Shown: positions 7,959-18,142 of the stretch, in pieces
Position numbering within the stretch: the first letter of the stretch is position 1
Layout: each line of letters starts with the position of its first letter
NCBI GenBank assembly: GCA_038251625.1
Contig: JBBSBE010000044.1
Location: 1-28,150, forward strand
Length of the DNA stretch: 28,150 bases
Reading direction: 5' to 3'
Source: JBBQXK01 sp038251625
GTDB lineage: Bacteria; Pseudomonadota; Alphaproteobacteria; Rhodobacterales; Rhodobacteraceae
Translations under genes and position numbers: made by a program
The notes under the pieces: generated by a model
Told to the model about the DNA's origin: nothing
The model's input: only the letters and a program-made list of their open reading frames with translations
Databases searched by the model: none

Positions 7959-8924
7959 ATGGCCTGGCGGCTGCGGGTGGTTCCCGAAAAGACCAACTAC
8001 GATTTCTTCCGCTGGCAGTGGATCACCTTTGGCGGGTCCATCGTGATGATGGTTGCGGCGCTCCTCTTGTGGGCGGTGATGGGGCTGAACTTCGGGATCG
8101 ACTTCAAGGGCGGCACCACGATCCGCACCGAAAGCACGACGCCCGTGGATGTGGGCGCGTACCGCGCCGCGCTCGCGCCGCTAGATATCGGCGACACCCT
8201 GATCACCGAAGTGTTCGACCCCTCCTTCCGCGACGACCAGCACGTGGCGATGATCCGCATCGGCCAATTGGACGGCGAGGAAGCGGCAACAGCCGAGGTG
8301 ATGCAATCGGCGGAAGCCGCGCTGAAGGCGCTCGATCCCGCCATCGTCTTCGCCTCTGTGGAATCGGTCGGGCCCAAGGTTTCGGGCGAGCTTGTGTGGA
8401 CGGCGATCCTTGCCATGGTTGCGGCCACGGGCTGCATCCTGATCTATATCTGGCTGCGGTTCGAATGGCAGTTCGCGCTGGGTGCCGTGCTGGCCATCGT
8501 GCACGACATCTTCATCACCATCGGCTTTTTCGCACTGTTCCAGATCCGGTTCGATCTGGCCACCATCGCCGCCCTGCTGACGATCCTTGGATATTCGATC
8601 AACGATACCGTGGTGGTGTTTGATCGCCTGCGAGAAAACCTGTTGAAATACAAGGTCATGCCACTGAAAGACGTGATGAACCTCAGCGTGAACGAAACGC
8701 TGAGCCGCACCATCATGACCTCGGGCACCACGCTTATCGCGCTGATTGCGCTGGTGGTCTTTGGCGGCGACGTGATCCGCGGCTTCGTGACGGCGATCAT
8801 CGTGGGCATCGTGCTTGGCACCTATTCCTCTGTCTATGTGGCCAAGAACATCGTGCTTCTGATCGGCCTTGACCGCAGCGAGAAAAAGAACACCGGCGGG
8901 CAATACGCCGACATCGACGCCTGA
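7959..8924 (+). CDS. secF: Protein translocase subunit SecF
   Basis: This 321-residue protein has six predicted helices. It shows the SecF N-terminal pattern (LNFGIDFKGGTTIRTE) after the first helix and the core motif LGYSINDTVVVFDRLRENL in the fourth/fifth helix region, followed by ETLSRTIMTSGTTLIALIAL. It is the partner of SecD in the proton-driven SecDF complex. The ATG at 7959 was preferred over the one at 7953 on Shine-Dalgarno spacing; the two differ by two residues. The gene is followed after 4 nt by the Mth938-like gene, so the operon continues. Confidence 0.96.
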   Translation: MAWRLRVVPEKTNYDFFRWQWITFGGSIVMMVAALLLWAVMGLNFGIDFKGGTTIRTESTTPVDVGAYRAALAPLDIGDTLITEVFDPSFRDDQHVAMIRIGQLDGEEAATAEVMQSAEAALKALDPAIVFASVESVGPKVSGELVWTAILAMVAATGCILIYIWLRFEWQFALGAVLAIVHDIFITIGFFALFQIRFDLATIAALLTILGYSINDTVVVFDRLRENLLKYKVMPLKDVMNLSVNETLSRTIMTSGTTLIALIALVVFGGDVIRGFVTAIIVGIVLGTYSSVYVAKNIVLLIGLDRSEKKNTGGQYADIDA

Positions 8925-8928
8925 GCCG

Positions 8929-9282
8929 ATGCGGCTGACCGAGATCAGCTATGATACGGCGCAGCCGATCGCGGGCTACGGGCCGGGCTTCTTTCGTATC
9001 GCCACGCATGTCCTGCGGGGGCCATGCCTCATCTCGCCTTGGGACGCGGGGCCGTGGGGAGGGTTTGACGATACCGATGGCCCGCTGTCGCTGGCCGGGC
9101 GCATCGACGTGCTGTTTGCAGGAACGGGGACCGAGGTGGCGCATGTGCCCGCCGCCTTCCGTACCGCAGTCGAGGCGGCGGGGATCGGGGTGGAGGGGAT
9201 GAACTCGCCTGCCGCCTGCCGGACGTATAACGTGCTTCTGAGCGAAGGGCGGCGTGTGGCGGTGGCGCTGTTGCCGGTCTGA
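8929..9282 (+). CDS. Mth938-like (DUF498) domain protein, NDUFAF3 relative
   Basis: This 117-residue soluble protein begins MRLTEISYDTAQPIAGYG. It has the family pattern of an N-terminal 'GYGPGFFRI' region, a central VLFAGTG motif and a C-terminal GVEGMNSPAACRTYNVLLSEG segment. This is the DUF498/Mth938 family that includes the mitochondrial complex I assembly factor NDUFAF3. Its position directly after secF agrees with the known tendency of alphaproteobacterial homologues to sit near membrane-insertion genes. A role in assembling inner-membrane complexes is inferred from the human homologue; nothing in the sequence shows a catalytic site. The start at 8929 lies 4 nt after the secF stop. Confidence 0.85.
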   Translation: MRLTEISYDTAQPIAGYGPGFFRIATHVLRGPCLISPWDAGPWGGFDDTDGPLSLAGRIDVLFAGTGTEVAHVPAAFRTAVEAAGIGVEGMNSPAACRTYNVLLSEGRRVAVALLPV

Positions 9283-9312
9283 GCGGCGAACGAAACCACC
9301 GGCCAGTTTTCC

Positions 9313-9322
9313 AGGGGAGAGG
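9313..9322 (+). promoter_or_regulatory. Ribosome-binding site supporting a TTG start for ccmA
   Basis: The purine tract AGGGGAGAGG ends 3 nt before the in-frame TTG at 9326, with its AGGGGA core 7 nt away. No in-frame ATG fits this position. The only other near start, GTG at 9338, has GGAAGG only 1 nt upstream. Confidence 0.6.
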
Positions 9323-9325
9323 CAT

Positions 9326-9955
9326 TTGGCGGAAGGTGTGGCGGCCCTTTCGGTGACCGGACTGGCCTGCGCGCGGGGCGGTGTTCCGGTGCTGGAGGGC
9401 GTGTCGTTCCGCCTCATGCCCGGTCAGGCGCTGATCCTGCGGGGGCCGAATGGCGCGGGCAAGACCACGCTCTTGCGCGTACTGGCCGGGTTGCAGGCGC
9501 CAGAGGCGGGCCTGATCGAAGCCGCCGAGGAAAGCCTTGCCTATGCGGGCCATGCTGACGGGATCAAGGCGCAACTGACCGTGGCCGAGAATCTGGCCTT
9601 CTGGGCCGCGATCTACCGGCGTTCGGGCATCACCGGCGCGTTGGAGGCGATGGCGCTGGGGCCGCTTGTCGGGCGGCTTGCGCGCGAATTGTCGGCCGGG
9701 CAGAAGCGCAGGCTGGGCCTTGCCCGGCTGATGGTGACGGGTCGCCCGGTCTGGCTTTTGGACGAGCCGACGGTTTCGCTTGATGCGGCTTCCGTGGCGT
9801 TGTTCGCGGCCATGGTGCGCGGGCATCTGGCCGCAGGCGGGTCGGCGGTGATTGCCACCCATGTGGATCTGGGCCTGCCCGAAGCTGCCATGCTGGATCT
9901 TGCGCCCTACCGCGCGACCGCCGCATCGCTTTTCGGTGGCGAGGGCTTTGCGTGA
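9326..9955 (+). CDS. ccmA: Heme exporter ATP-binding protein CcmA
   Basis: This 209-residue ABC ATPase has Walker A GPNGAGKTT (40-48), signature LSAGQKRRLGLARL (122-135), Walker B VWLLDEPT (142-149) and switch histidine ATHVD (177-181). It is short, as CcmA is. It powers the CcmABCD complex that moves heme to, and releases it from, the chaperone CcmE in the periplasm during cytochrome c maturation. A TTG start at 9326 is favoured by the strong upstream ribosome-binding site and by protein length; a GTG at 9338 is the alternative. Its TGA overlaps the GTG start of ccmB. Confidence 0.95.
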   Translation: MAEGVAALSVTGLACARGGVPVLEGVSFRLMPGQALILRGPNGAGKTTLLRVLAGLQAPEAGLIEAAEESLAYAGHADGIKAQLTVAENLAFWAAIYRRSGITGALEAMALGPLVGRLARELSAGQKRRLGLARLMVTGRPVWLLDEPTVSLDAASVALFAAMVRGHLAAGGSAVIATHVDLGLPEAAMLDLAPYRATAASLFGGEGFA

Positions 9956-10593
9956 GGGCGCTGATCGCACGCGATCTGCGCCTTGCGGTGCGGGCAGGCG
10001 GGGGCTTCGGCCTTGGCCTTGCGTTCTTTCTGATCCTTGCCGTCCTGATCCCCCTTGGCGTGGGGCCGGAACCCGCGGTGCTGGGCCGGATCGCGCCCGG
10101 TGTCGTCTGGGTCGGGGCGCTGCTGGCCTGCCTTCTGTCGCTCGACCGGATGTTCGCGCTGGATATGGAGGATGGCTCGCTCGATCTGCTGGCCACGGCA
10201 CCCCTGCCTTTGGAAGGGGTGGTGGCGGCCAAGGCGCTGGCGCACTGGCTGGTGACGGGCGTGCCGCTGACGCTGGCGGCCCCTGTGCTGGGGCTGCTTC
10301 TGAACCTGCCTGCGCAAAGCTATGGTTGGCTTCTTCTGTCGCTTCTGCTGGGCACGCCCGCCCTTTCCATGATCGGTGCCTTTGGCGCCGCGCTGACGGT
10401 GGGGTTGAAGCGCGGGGGCCTTTTGCTCAGCCTGCTTGTCCTGCCGCTTTACGTGCCCACGCTGATCTTCGGCGCCGAGGCGGTGAAGCAGGGTGGTGGT
10501 GCGGCACTCTTGCTGCTGGGGGGGGTGACGGCGGGGGCGGTTGCACTGTTGCCTTTCGCCGCTGCGATGGCGCTGCGGGTCAATCTGCGGTGA
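9952..10593 (+). CDS. ccmB: Heme exporter protein CcmB
   Basis: This 213-residue inner-membrane protein has about six helices and begins MRALIARDLRLAVRAGG. The region LLSLDRMFALDMEDGSLDLL at about residues 61-80 is a recognisable CcmB segment before the third helix. CcmB is the membrane subunit that pairs with CcmA. The GTG start overlaps the ccmA stop (GTGA), which implies translational coupling. Length and position are as expected. The following ccmC starts 54 nt downstream, the largest gap inside this ccm run. Confidence 0.94.
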   Translation: MRALIARDLRLAVRAGGGFGLGLAFFLILAVLIPLGVGPEPAVLGRIAPGVVWVGALLACLLSLDRMFALDMEDGSLDLLATAPLPLEGVVAAKALAHWLVTGVPLTLAAPVLGLLLNLPAQSYGWLLLSLLLGTPALSMIGAFGAALTVGLKRGGLLLSLLVLPLYVPTLIFGAEAVKQGGGAALLLLGGVTAGAVALLPFAAAMALRVNLR

Positions 10594-10647
10594 CTGCGGC
10601 ATTGCGGGGACTTGCGGCGCGCGACCGAAGGACTTAGCTCAGCCCCC

Positions 10648-11376
10648 ATGTCGATCTGGGAATACGCCAACCCCAAGCGGTTCATGCAGACCTCGGGCGC
10701 AATCCTGCCTTGGGTTGCGGGGCTGACCGCGCTTTGCCTCGGCCTTGGGCTGACGTGGGGGTTTTTCTTCACGCCTGATGACTATCGTCAGGGCTCGACC
10801 GTCAAGATCATCTACCTGCATGTGCCGTCCGCGATGATGGCGATCAATGCCTGGATCATGATGCTGGCGGCAAGCCTGATCTGGCTGATCCGGCGTCACC
10901 ATGTCAGCGCGCTTGCCGCGCGGGCGGCGGGGCCGGTCGGCCTGACCTTCACCCTGATCGCGCTGATCACGGGCGCGGTCTGGGGCCAGCCGATGTGGGG
11001 CACGTGGTGGGCCTGGGACCCGCGGCTGACCTCGTTCCTGATCCTTGCACTCTTCTATCTTGGCTATATCGCGCTTTGGCAGGCGATCGAGGCGCCCGAT
11101 ACCGCCGCCGACCTTACGTCGGTGCTGTGCATCGTGGGGTCGGTCTTTGCGGTTCTCAGCCGGTATGCCGTGAATTTCTGGAATCAGGGTCTGCATCAGG
11201 GCGCCTCGCTTAGCCTCGACCGCAAGGAAAACGTGTCCGATGTGTTCTGGGTGCCCTTGGTGATCAGCATCGCGGGGTTTGTGCTGTTGTTCCTCACGCT
11301 GGTCCTGATGCGGACGCGTACAGAGATCCGCGCCCGGCGGTTGCAGGCGCTTCTGGTGCGGGAACAGATGGGATGA
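10648..11376 (+). CDS. ccmC: Heme transporter CcmC
   Basis: This 242-residue protein has six membrane helices and the tryptophan-rich heme-handling motif WGTWWAWDPRLTS at about residues 117-129, the defining feature of the CcmC/CcmF/CcsA superfamily. A conserved HVPSA near residues 58-62 supplies one of the two expected heme-ligand histidines. CcmC delivers heme to CcmE. The ATG at 10648 (MSIWEYANPKRFM) was chosen because this is where family similarity begins; an upstream in-frame start exists but adds an unlikely leader. Its stop overlaps the ccmD start. Confidence 0.95.
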   Translation: MSIWEYANPKRFMQTSGAILPWVAGLTALCLGLGLTWGFFFTPDDYRQGSTVKIIYLHVPSAMMAINAWIMMLAASLIWLIRRHHVSALAARAAGPVGLTFTLIALITGAVWGQPMWGTWWAWDPRLTSFLILALFYLGYIALWQAIEAPDTAADLTSVLCIVGSVFAVLSRYAVNFWNQGLHQGASLSLDRKENVSDVFWVPLVISIAGFVLLFLTLVLMRTRTEIRARRLQALLVREQMG

Positions 11377-11534
11377 TGCCGGAACTGGGTAAATACGCGG
11401 TGGCGGTGCTGTCCGCCTATGGCGCGGGGATCGGCCTGATCGCCGCATTGGTGGCGGTCAGCCTGTGGCAAAGCCGCAAGGTGCGCGCCGCCCTGCGCGC
11501 GGCAGAGGCGCGGCGGGGCAGGGTGGATGGGTAG
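11373..11534 (+). CDS. ccmD: Heme exporter protein CcmD (small membrane protein)
   Basis: This 53-residue protein begins MMPELGKYAVAVLSAYGAG. It has a single helix at about residues 10-33 and a basic, arginine- and alanine-rich cytoplasmic tail, which is the CcmD pattern including the conserved tyrosine before the helix. CcmD stabilises CcmABC-CcmE and helps release holo-CcmE. It starts at an ATG overlapping the ccmC stop (an ATG three bases later would also serve) and its last 8 nt overlap the start of ccmG. It is below the size that automatic gene callers often keep. Confidence 0.9.
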   Translation: MMPELGKYAVAVLSAYGAGIGLIAALVAVSLWQSRKVRAALRAAEARRGRVDG

Positions 11535-12054
11535 GTTTCTTCTGTTTCTGCCGCCGCTGATCTTCGCGGGGGTGGCGGCGCTTTTCATGCTCGGCATGGG
11601 GCGCGAGAATCCCGATGCACTGCCTTCCGCCATCGCCGGAAAGCCCGCGCCCGCAATGACGCTGGCGCCCTTTGCCGACAGCCCCCCGCTGACCGATGCG
11701 ATGCTGCGCGCGCCGGGGGTGAAGCTGGTGAATTTCTGGGCAAGCTGGTGCGCGCCCTGCCGCGCCGAGCACCCGATCCTGAGCGAACTTTCCGCCGAAG
11801 GCATCACGATCTATGGCGTGAACTACAAGGATACGCCCGCGCAGGCACAAAAATTCCTGGGCGATCTGGGCAACCCCTTCGCTGCCATCGGGGCAGATGC
11901 GGGCCGCGCGGCGATCGACTGGGGCGTTTACGGCGTGCCCGAAACCTATGTGATCGACGGCAAGGGCGTGGTGGTCCTGCGCTTCGCCGGGCCCATCACC
12001 CGGCAAGAGCTTGAACGGACGATCCGCCCGGCACTGGCCGCCGCAGCCCCCTGA
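11527..12054 (+). CDS. ccmG: Thiol:disulfide interchange protein CcmG (DsbE/HelX)
   Basis: This 175-residue periplasmic thioredoxin-like protein is anchored by an N-terminal helix (about residues 4-22). The active site is WASWCAPC with C75 and C78, and the cis-proline loop is YGVPETYVID with P138. The family's GVNYKDTP insert is at about residues 97-104. CcmG supplies reducing equivalents to keep apocytochrome c cysteines reduced for heme attachment. It overlaps ccmD by 8 nt and is the last gene of the run. ccmE, ccmF, ccmH and ccmI are not in this window and must be elsewhere. Confidence 0.95.
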   Translation: MGRFLLFLPPLIFAGVAALFMLGMGRENPDALPSAIAGKPAPAMTLAPFADSPPLTDAMLRAPGVKLVNFWASWCAPCRAEHPILSELSAEGITIYGVNYKDTPAQAQKFLGDLGNPFAAIGADAGRAAIDWGVYGVPETYVIDGKGVVVLRFAGPITRQELERTIRPALAAAAP

Positions 12055-12182
12055 AGCCGCGCGCCCGCTGCCAGAGGTTGCCGCCGCCGCGCCTTCTGGT
12101 TAGGACATCACGGGATGGCCCCTGCGCGGTTTGCCAAGGCGCGCCGTCGCTTCGTTCCTTTCAGAGTATCCCACGGGCCGCC

Positions 12183-12199
12183 GGGGGTATGAAACCCCC
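12183..12199 (+). promoter_or_regulatory. Leader hairpin next to the ribosome-binding site of the EamA transporter gene
   Basis: A perfect 6-bp stem GGGGGT/ACCCCC encloses a 5-nt loop. It is followed directly by AGGGG (12200-12204), the likely ribosome-binding site, and the ATG at 12211. It could influence initiation, or be chance in GC-rich DNA. There is no T-run, so a terminator for the ccm operon is less likely. Confidence 0.35.
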
Positions 12200-12210
12200 A
12201 GGGGCACCGC

Positions 12211-13092
12211 ATGCGCAGGTTCAGCACTCTTGCCCCCATGGCGCGCGGCATCCTTCTGATGATCCTTGCCATCGTGCTTTTCACGCTGATGGACGCCATC
12301 GTGAAGGGCCTTGTGGCGCGCTATCCGGTGAACCAGATCGTCTTTACCCGCTTTGCCGGGCAGCTTGTGATCGTGGCACTGATCCTCAACCGCGCGCTGC
12401 CTGTCCGGGTGCGCACCCGCCACCCGTGGTTGCACTTCTTTCGCGGTCTGACGCAGCTTGGTGCCTCGGCCTTCTTCTTTCTGGCGCTGACTCAGATCGG
12501 TCTGGCCGAGGCGACGGCGCTGGCCGATATCAACCCGATCCTCATCACGCTTGGTGCGGCGCTCTTTCTGGGTGAGCGTCTGGGCCCCCGCCGCATCGCG
12601 GGCGTGGTACTGGCGCTGATCGGGGCGTTGATCATCCTGCGCCCGGGGATGGGTGTGTTCACGCCCTGGGCCATCCTGCCGCTGTGTGGCGCCTGCTGCT
12701 ATGCCGCCAACGCGCTGATCACCCGCAAGGTGGGGCCCAGAGAGACGCCATGGCCCGCGATGTTCTGGGGCGCGCTTCTTTGCACGGGCGTCATGGCGCT
12801 GACGCTGCCGGGCAGGGCCATACCCGTGGCCGCAGCCGACCTGCCGCTCTTTGCCGCCGTCTTCTGCCTTGGCAGCCTGGCGCAGCTTTGCATCATCCGC
12901 TCTTTCACGCTGGCCGAGGCGTCGGTCGTGGCACCCTTCACCTATCTCGGCATTGTCCTTGCCACGTTCTGGGGCTGGCTGTTCTTCGGGAACCTGCCCG
13001 ATGGTTGGACCATCCTTGGGGCGGTTGTGATCGTGGGGGCGGGGCTTTATGTCTGGCACCGCGAAACGCAAGCCGCCCGCGGCGCGGGCTGA
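12211..13092 (+). CDS. EamA/DMT-family transporter (10 helices)
   Basis: This 293-residue protein has two EamA (drug/metabolite transporter) repeats of five helices each. The first repeat begins ARGILLMILAIVLFTLMDAI, and GEATALADINPILITLGAAL-type segments are visible (here GLAEATALADINPILITLGA). The second repeat has RSFTLAEASVVAPFTYLGIV. These are typical inner-membrane exporters or importers of small metabolites, and the substrate is not predictable. The ATG at 12211 has AGGGG 6 nt upstream; the internal ATG at 12238 has no such site. The gene starts 156 nt after ccmG and is probably a separate unit, with the acyltransferase gene 8 nt downstream. Confidence 0.88.
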   Translation: MRRFSTLAPMARGILLMILAIVLFTLMDAIVKGLVARYPVNQIVFTRFAGQLVIVALILNRALPVRVRTRHPWLHFFRGLTQLGASAFFFLALTQIGLAEATALADINPILITLGAALFLGERLGPRRIAGVVLALIGALIILRPGMGVFTPWAILPLCGACCYAANALITRKVGPRETPWPAMFWGALLCTGVMALTLPGRAIPVAAADLPLFAAVFCLGSLAQLCIIRSFTLAEASVVAPFTYLGIVLATFWGWLFFGNLPDGWTILGAVVIVGAGLYVWHRETQAARGAG

Positions 13093-13100
13093 CGGATCAT

Positions 13101-13979
13101 ATGGCCCGCAAGACCCCGAAACCCCCCGGCCTGCGCCGCCGCCTGCAAGGCATCGCCCTGCGTGCGCTGATCGCGGTTTTGCTGCGGTTGCCCTACCGCT
13201 GGCGCGTGCCGCTCTGCGGCTGGGTGATGGCGCGGATCATTGCGCCCTTCGCGGGCTACAGCGCCCGTGTGCGTGAAAACCTGGCACTGGTCATACCCGA
13301 TCTGCCCGAGGCCGAGGTGCAGCGCCTGATGCGCGTGGTGCCGAACAACGTGGGCCGCACACTGATCGAAATCTATTCCGGCCCCGCCTTCGTGGCCCGC
13401 TGCACCGCCGGGCAAATCACCGGGCCGGGCCTTGCCGCGCTGGATGCCGCCCATGCCGCGGGTCGCCCGGTCATTCTGGTGACGGGCCATTTCGGCAACT
13501 ACGATGCCAGCCGCGCCGCCCTGATCGCGCGCGGCTTCCGGGTGGGTGCGCTTTACATGCCGATGCGCGATGCGGCGTTCAACGCGCATTACGTGCGCGC
13601 CATATCGGGCATCGGCACACCCGTCTTTCCGCGCGGGCGGGCCGGTCTGGGCGATATGGTGCGCTTCCTGCGCGGCGGGGGAATGCTGGGCCTGCTGATC
13701 GACCAGCACATGCGCCACGGCGCGCCCTTGCGCTTTTTCGGGCACGAGGCGCGCACGGCGCTGTCAGCGGCGGACCTTGCGCTGAAGTACGACGCGCTTG
13801 TGGTGCCTACCTATGGCATCCGCCGCCCCGATGGGCTGACCTTCGATGTGGTGGTCGAGGCGCCGATCCCGCACGGCACGCCCGAGGCCATGACCCAGGC
13901 GCTGAACGACAGCCTTGAGGCGCTGGTGCGCCAGCATCTGGACCAGTGGTTCTGGATTCACCGCCGCTGGAAGGCCTGA
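13101..13979 (+). CDS. Lauroyl/lysophospholipid acyltransferase-like protein (LpxL/HtrB family)
   Basis: This 292-residue protein has a basic N-terminus and a hydrophobic segment near residues 18-52. The family's catalytic H-X4-D/E motif is visible as TGHFGNYD (H130, D135), and the later segment GGGMLGLLIDQHMRHGAPLR is the conserved second block. Members transfer acyl chains to lipid A precursors or related lipids at the inner membrane. Many Rhodobacteraceae carry such a protein away from other lipid A genes. It begins 8 nt after the EamA gene. It converges on the DUF1223 gene, with only 17 nt between the two stops. The exact acceptor is not known. Confidence 0.84.
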   Translation: MARKTPKPPGLRRRLQGIALRALIAVLLRLPYRWRVPLCGWVMARIIAPFAGYSARVRENLALVIPDLPEAEVQRLMRVVPNNVGRTLIEIYSGPAFVARCTAGQITGPGLAALDAAHAAGRPVILVTGHFGNYDASRAALIARGFRVGALYMPMRDAAFNAHYVRAISGIGTPVFPRGRAGLGDMVRFLRGGGMLGLLIDQHMRHGAPLRFFGHEARTALSAADLALKYDALVVPTYGIRRPDGLTFDVVVEAPIPHGTPEAMTQALNDSLEALVRQHLDQWFWIHRRWKA

Positions 13980-13996
13980 CGCGCGCGCGGGCGGCG

Positions 13997-14704
13997 TTAC
14001 TTCAACTGGGCGGCTGCCAGGATCTCGGCCGGCCCCTCGGCCTGGATCAGCACCACGCCGGGATCGCCGCCCGTCATGTCTGCCTGCATCTCGAGCGGCG
14101 CGTTTGCGCGCCAGTCGCCCAGCGCCTGCCAGCTTGTCACGATGTTATGGTACGTGACTGTGTGGCCCGCATTTTCCCCCCGCTCGATCGATACCTTCTC
14201 GCTCGGGCGGTAGCGCACAAGCTGCACCCGCAGGTTCCGGTCCGTCGGCGGCACAGCCTCGGCCCGGATCACGATCCGGCCACCTTCGCGCGTTACCGTC
14301 AGGCGCACGGTCTGGATCGCCTTTTCCTGCGCCCGGATCGCGGCTGCGACGGCCACGGCATCGTTGCCCACCACCCGCTCTTGCCCCGCGACGATCAGTT
14401 GCGGCGTATAGATCATCCGCGCACCCGCGGCACGGGCATAGGCCTTCTGGCGGTCAGTATGGGCGGGATTGGCGAAACGATCCTTCCAGCCGAGGTAATC
14501 CCAATAGTCCACGTGCAGCGCCAGCGCGATGATCCGGGGGTCTTCCGTCAATTCGGCCAGAATCGCATCGGCAGGCGGGCAGGACGAACACCCTTGCGAG
14601 GTGTAAAGTTCTACCACGATGGGCGCATCGTCCTCTGCCTGCACGGCGGCGGCCCCAGTCAACAGGATCCAAAGGCCGCAGGCGGCACTGATCATCAGTT
14701 TCAT
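13997..14704 (-). CDS. Secreted DUF1223 protein (thioredoxin-like fold)
   Basis: This 235-residue protein has a clear signal peptide (MKLMISAACGLWILLTGAAA, cleavage after VQA at 23). It then has VVELYTSQGCSSCPPADAIL with a CSSC motif (C39, C42), the signature of the DUF1223 family, which resembles a thioredoxin fold. WDYLGWKDRFANP and YTPQLIVAG are further family blocks. It is presumably periplasmic. The CXXC suggests a redox or metal-binding role but no activity is established. The start at 14704 is preceded on its strand by AGGGGA about 7 nt away; the longer open frame upstream lacks coding features. It is divergent from acnA. Confidence 0.87.
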   Translation of the reverse strand: MKLMISAACGLWILLTGAAAVQAEDDAPIVVELYTSQGCSSCPPADAILAELTEDPRIIALALHVDYWDYLGWKDRFANPAHTDRQKAYARAAGARMIYTPQLIVAGQERVVGNDAVAVAAAIRAQEKAIQTVRLTVTREGGRIVIRAEAVPPTDRNLRVQLVRYRPSEKVSIERGENAGHTVTYHNIVTSWQALGDWRANAPLEMQADMTGGDPGVVLIQAEGPAEILAAAQLK

Positions 14705-14874
14705 CGGGCGTCCCCTAACCCCTTCGCTCTGTCTTTGGGTACTCCAGCGCCCCCGGCCCTGCCAATCAAGGTTTTGCGAGGGGGCGACACATGCACGCGG
14801 CTGTGACAATCCCGCCCAGTGGTGTGATCCGCGCTGGCTTTTCGGCATACAATGGTATACAGAAGTGCCAAGCC

Positions 14875-14902
14875 TTGTGCCGAAGCCGCGTGCGCGGCAC
14901 AA
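14875..14902 (+). promoter_or_regulatory. Inverted repeat in the acnA leader
   Basis: Perfect 8-bp arms TTGTGCCG (14875-14882) and CGGCACAA (14895-14902) flank a 12-nt spacer and end 49 nt before the acnA ATG. A -10-like TACAAT (14848-14853) and a palindromic GTATAC (14855-14860) lie just upstream, so the repeat would fall near or after the transcription start. It could be an operator or an mRNA stem-loop. Confidence 0.45.
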
Positions 14903-14951
14903 CCGGACGAAGCCGCACCCAGTGCCCGAACCCCCAAGCCAGGAGGCCCGC

Positions 14952-17642
<2,691 letters not shown>

Positions 17643-17668
17643 CACCATCAAAGGATCGCCGGAAATAT

Positions 17669-17705
17669 CCCCGGGCGCAGCCAGCGCCCGGGGTTTCGCT
17701 TTTTC
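17669..17705 (+). terminator. Rho-independent terminator of acnA
   Basis: A perfect 10-bp GC stem CCCCGGGCGC/GCGCCCGGGG with a 5-nt loop (AGCCA) lies 26 nt after the acnA stop. It is followed by TTTCGCTTTTTC, a good but interrupted T-rich tail. Confidence 0.9.
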
Positions 17706-18142
17706 TTGCGCCCTTCGGCAAGGCCGATCACCACAGTGTATCACCCGCCCGCCATCTGATCGCATTTTGTGACTGTGATCATTCGCCGATCTGCGGTACT
17801 CTCCTTATGGTTGTATCCGATCATGTACGTTCGGTTCAACAAGCCAAGGCATACTTTGTGTCTGGAGTGTGTGTGTGATGCCAAAGTACGCGCGTGACAA
17901 AGACCCATATCCAATTCGGCGCACCCCGCTGACCATCGGCATGGCCCGGATGGCAAGCGCCCCGCGCCAGCGCAGTCCTTGCAAGGCCGCACCCGTCCCC
18001 AAAACCTTTGCCGCTGTCGGTGTCGGCGTGGCAAACCCTTTGGTACCGACCGCCCCGCGTAACTTGGGCAGGGCCTGCATGGCGCGGCGTCGTGTGCTGC
18101 GCATCCTCGTCACCCGCAATCGGGTGATGGAGCGGGGCGACC
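17706..18142. other. 437-nt stretch without a convincing gene
   Basis: Several open frames of 95-114 codons exist on both strands, but they are mutually overlapping, rich in Arg/Pro/Ala and lack ribosome-binding sites or family features. The left part (17760-17880) is clearly less GC-rich than the coding DNA and holds an imperfect stem-loop at 17810-17840 and two GATCAT words. It is the best place for a promoter serving the small-protein/MFS region or for a small RNA. I cannot assign either. Confidence 0.5.
17810..17840. promoter_or_regulatory. Imperfect inverted repeat in low-GC intergenic DNA
   Basis: GTTG and CCGA are mirrored by TCGG and CAAC around the centre TCATGTACGT, with a small asymmetry (TAT against TT). 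It sits in the least GC-rich part of the gap, so an operator or an RNA stem is possible. The arms are short and chance is not excluded. Confidence 0.3.
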
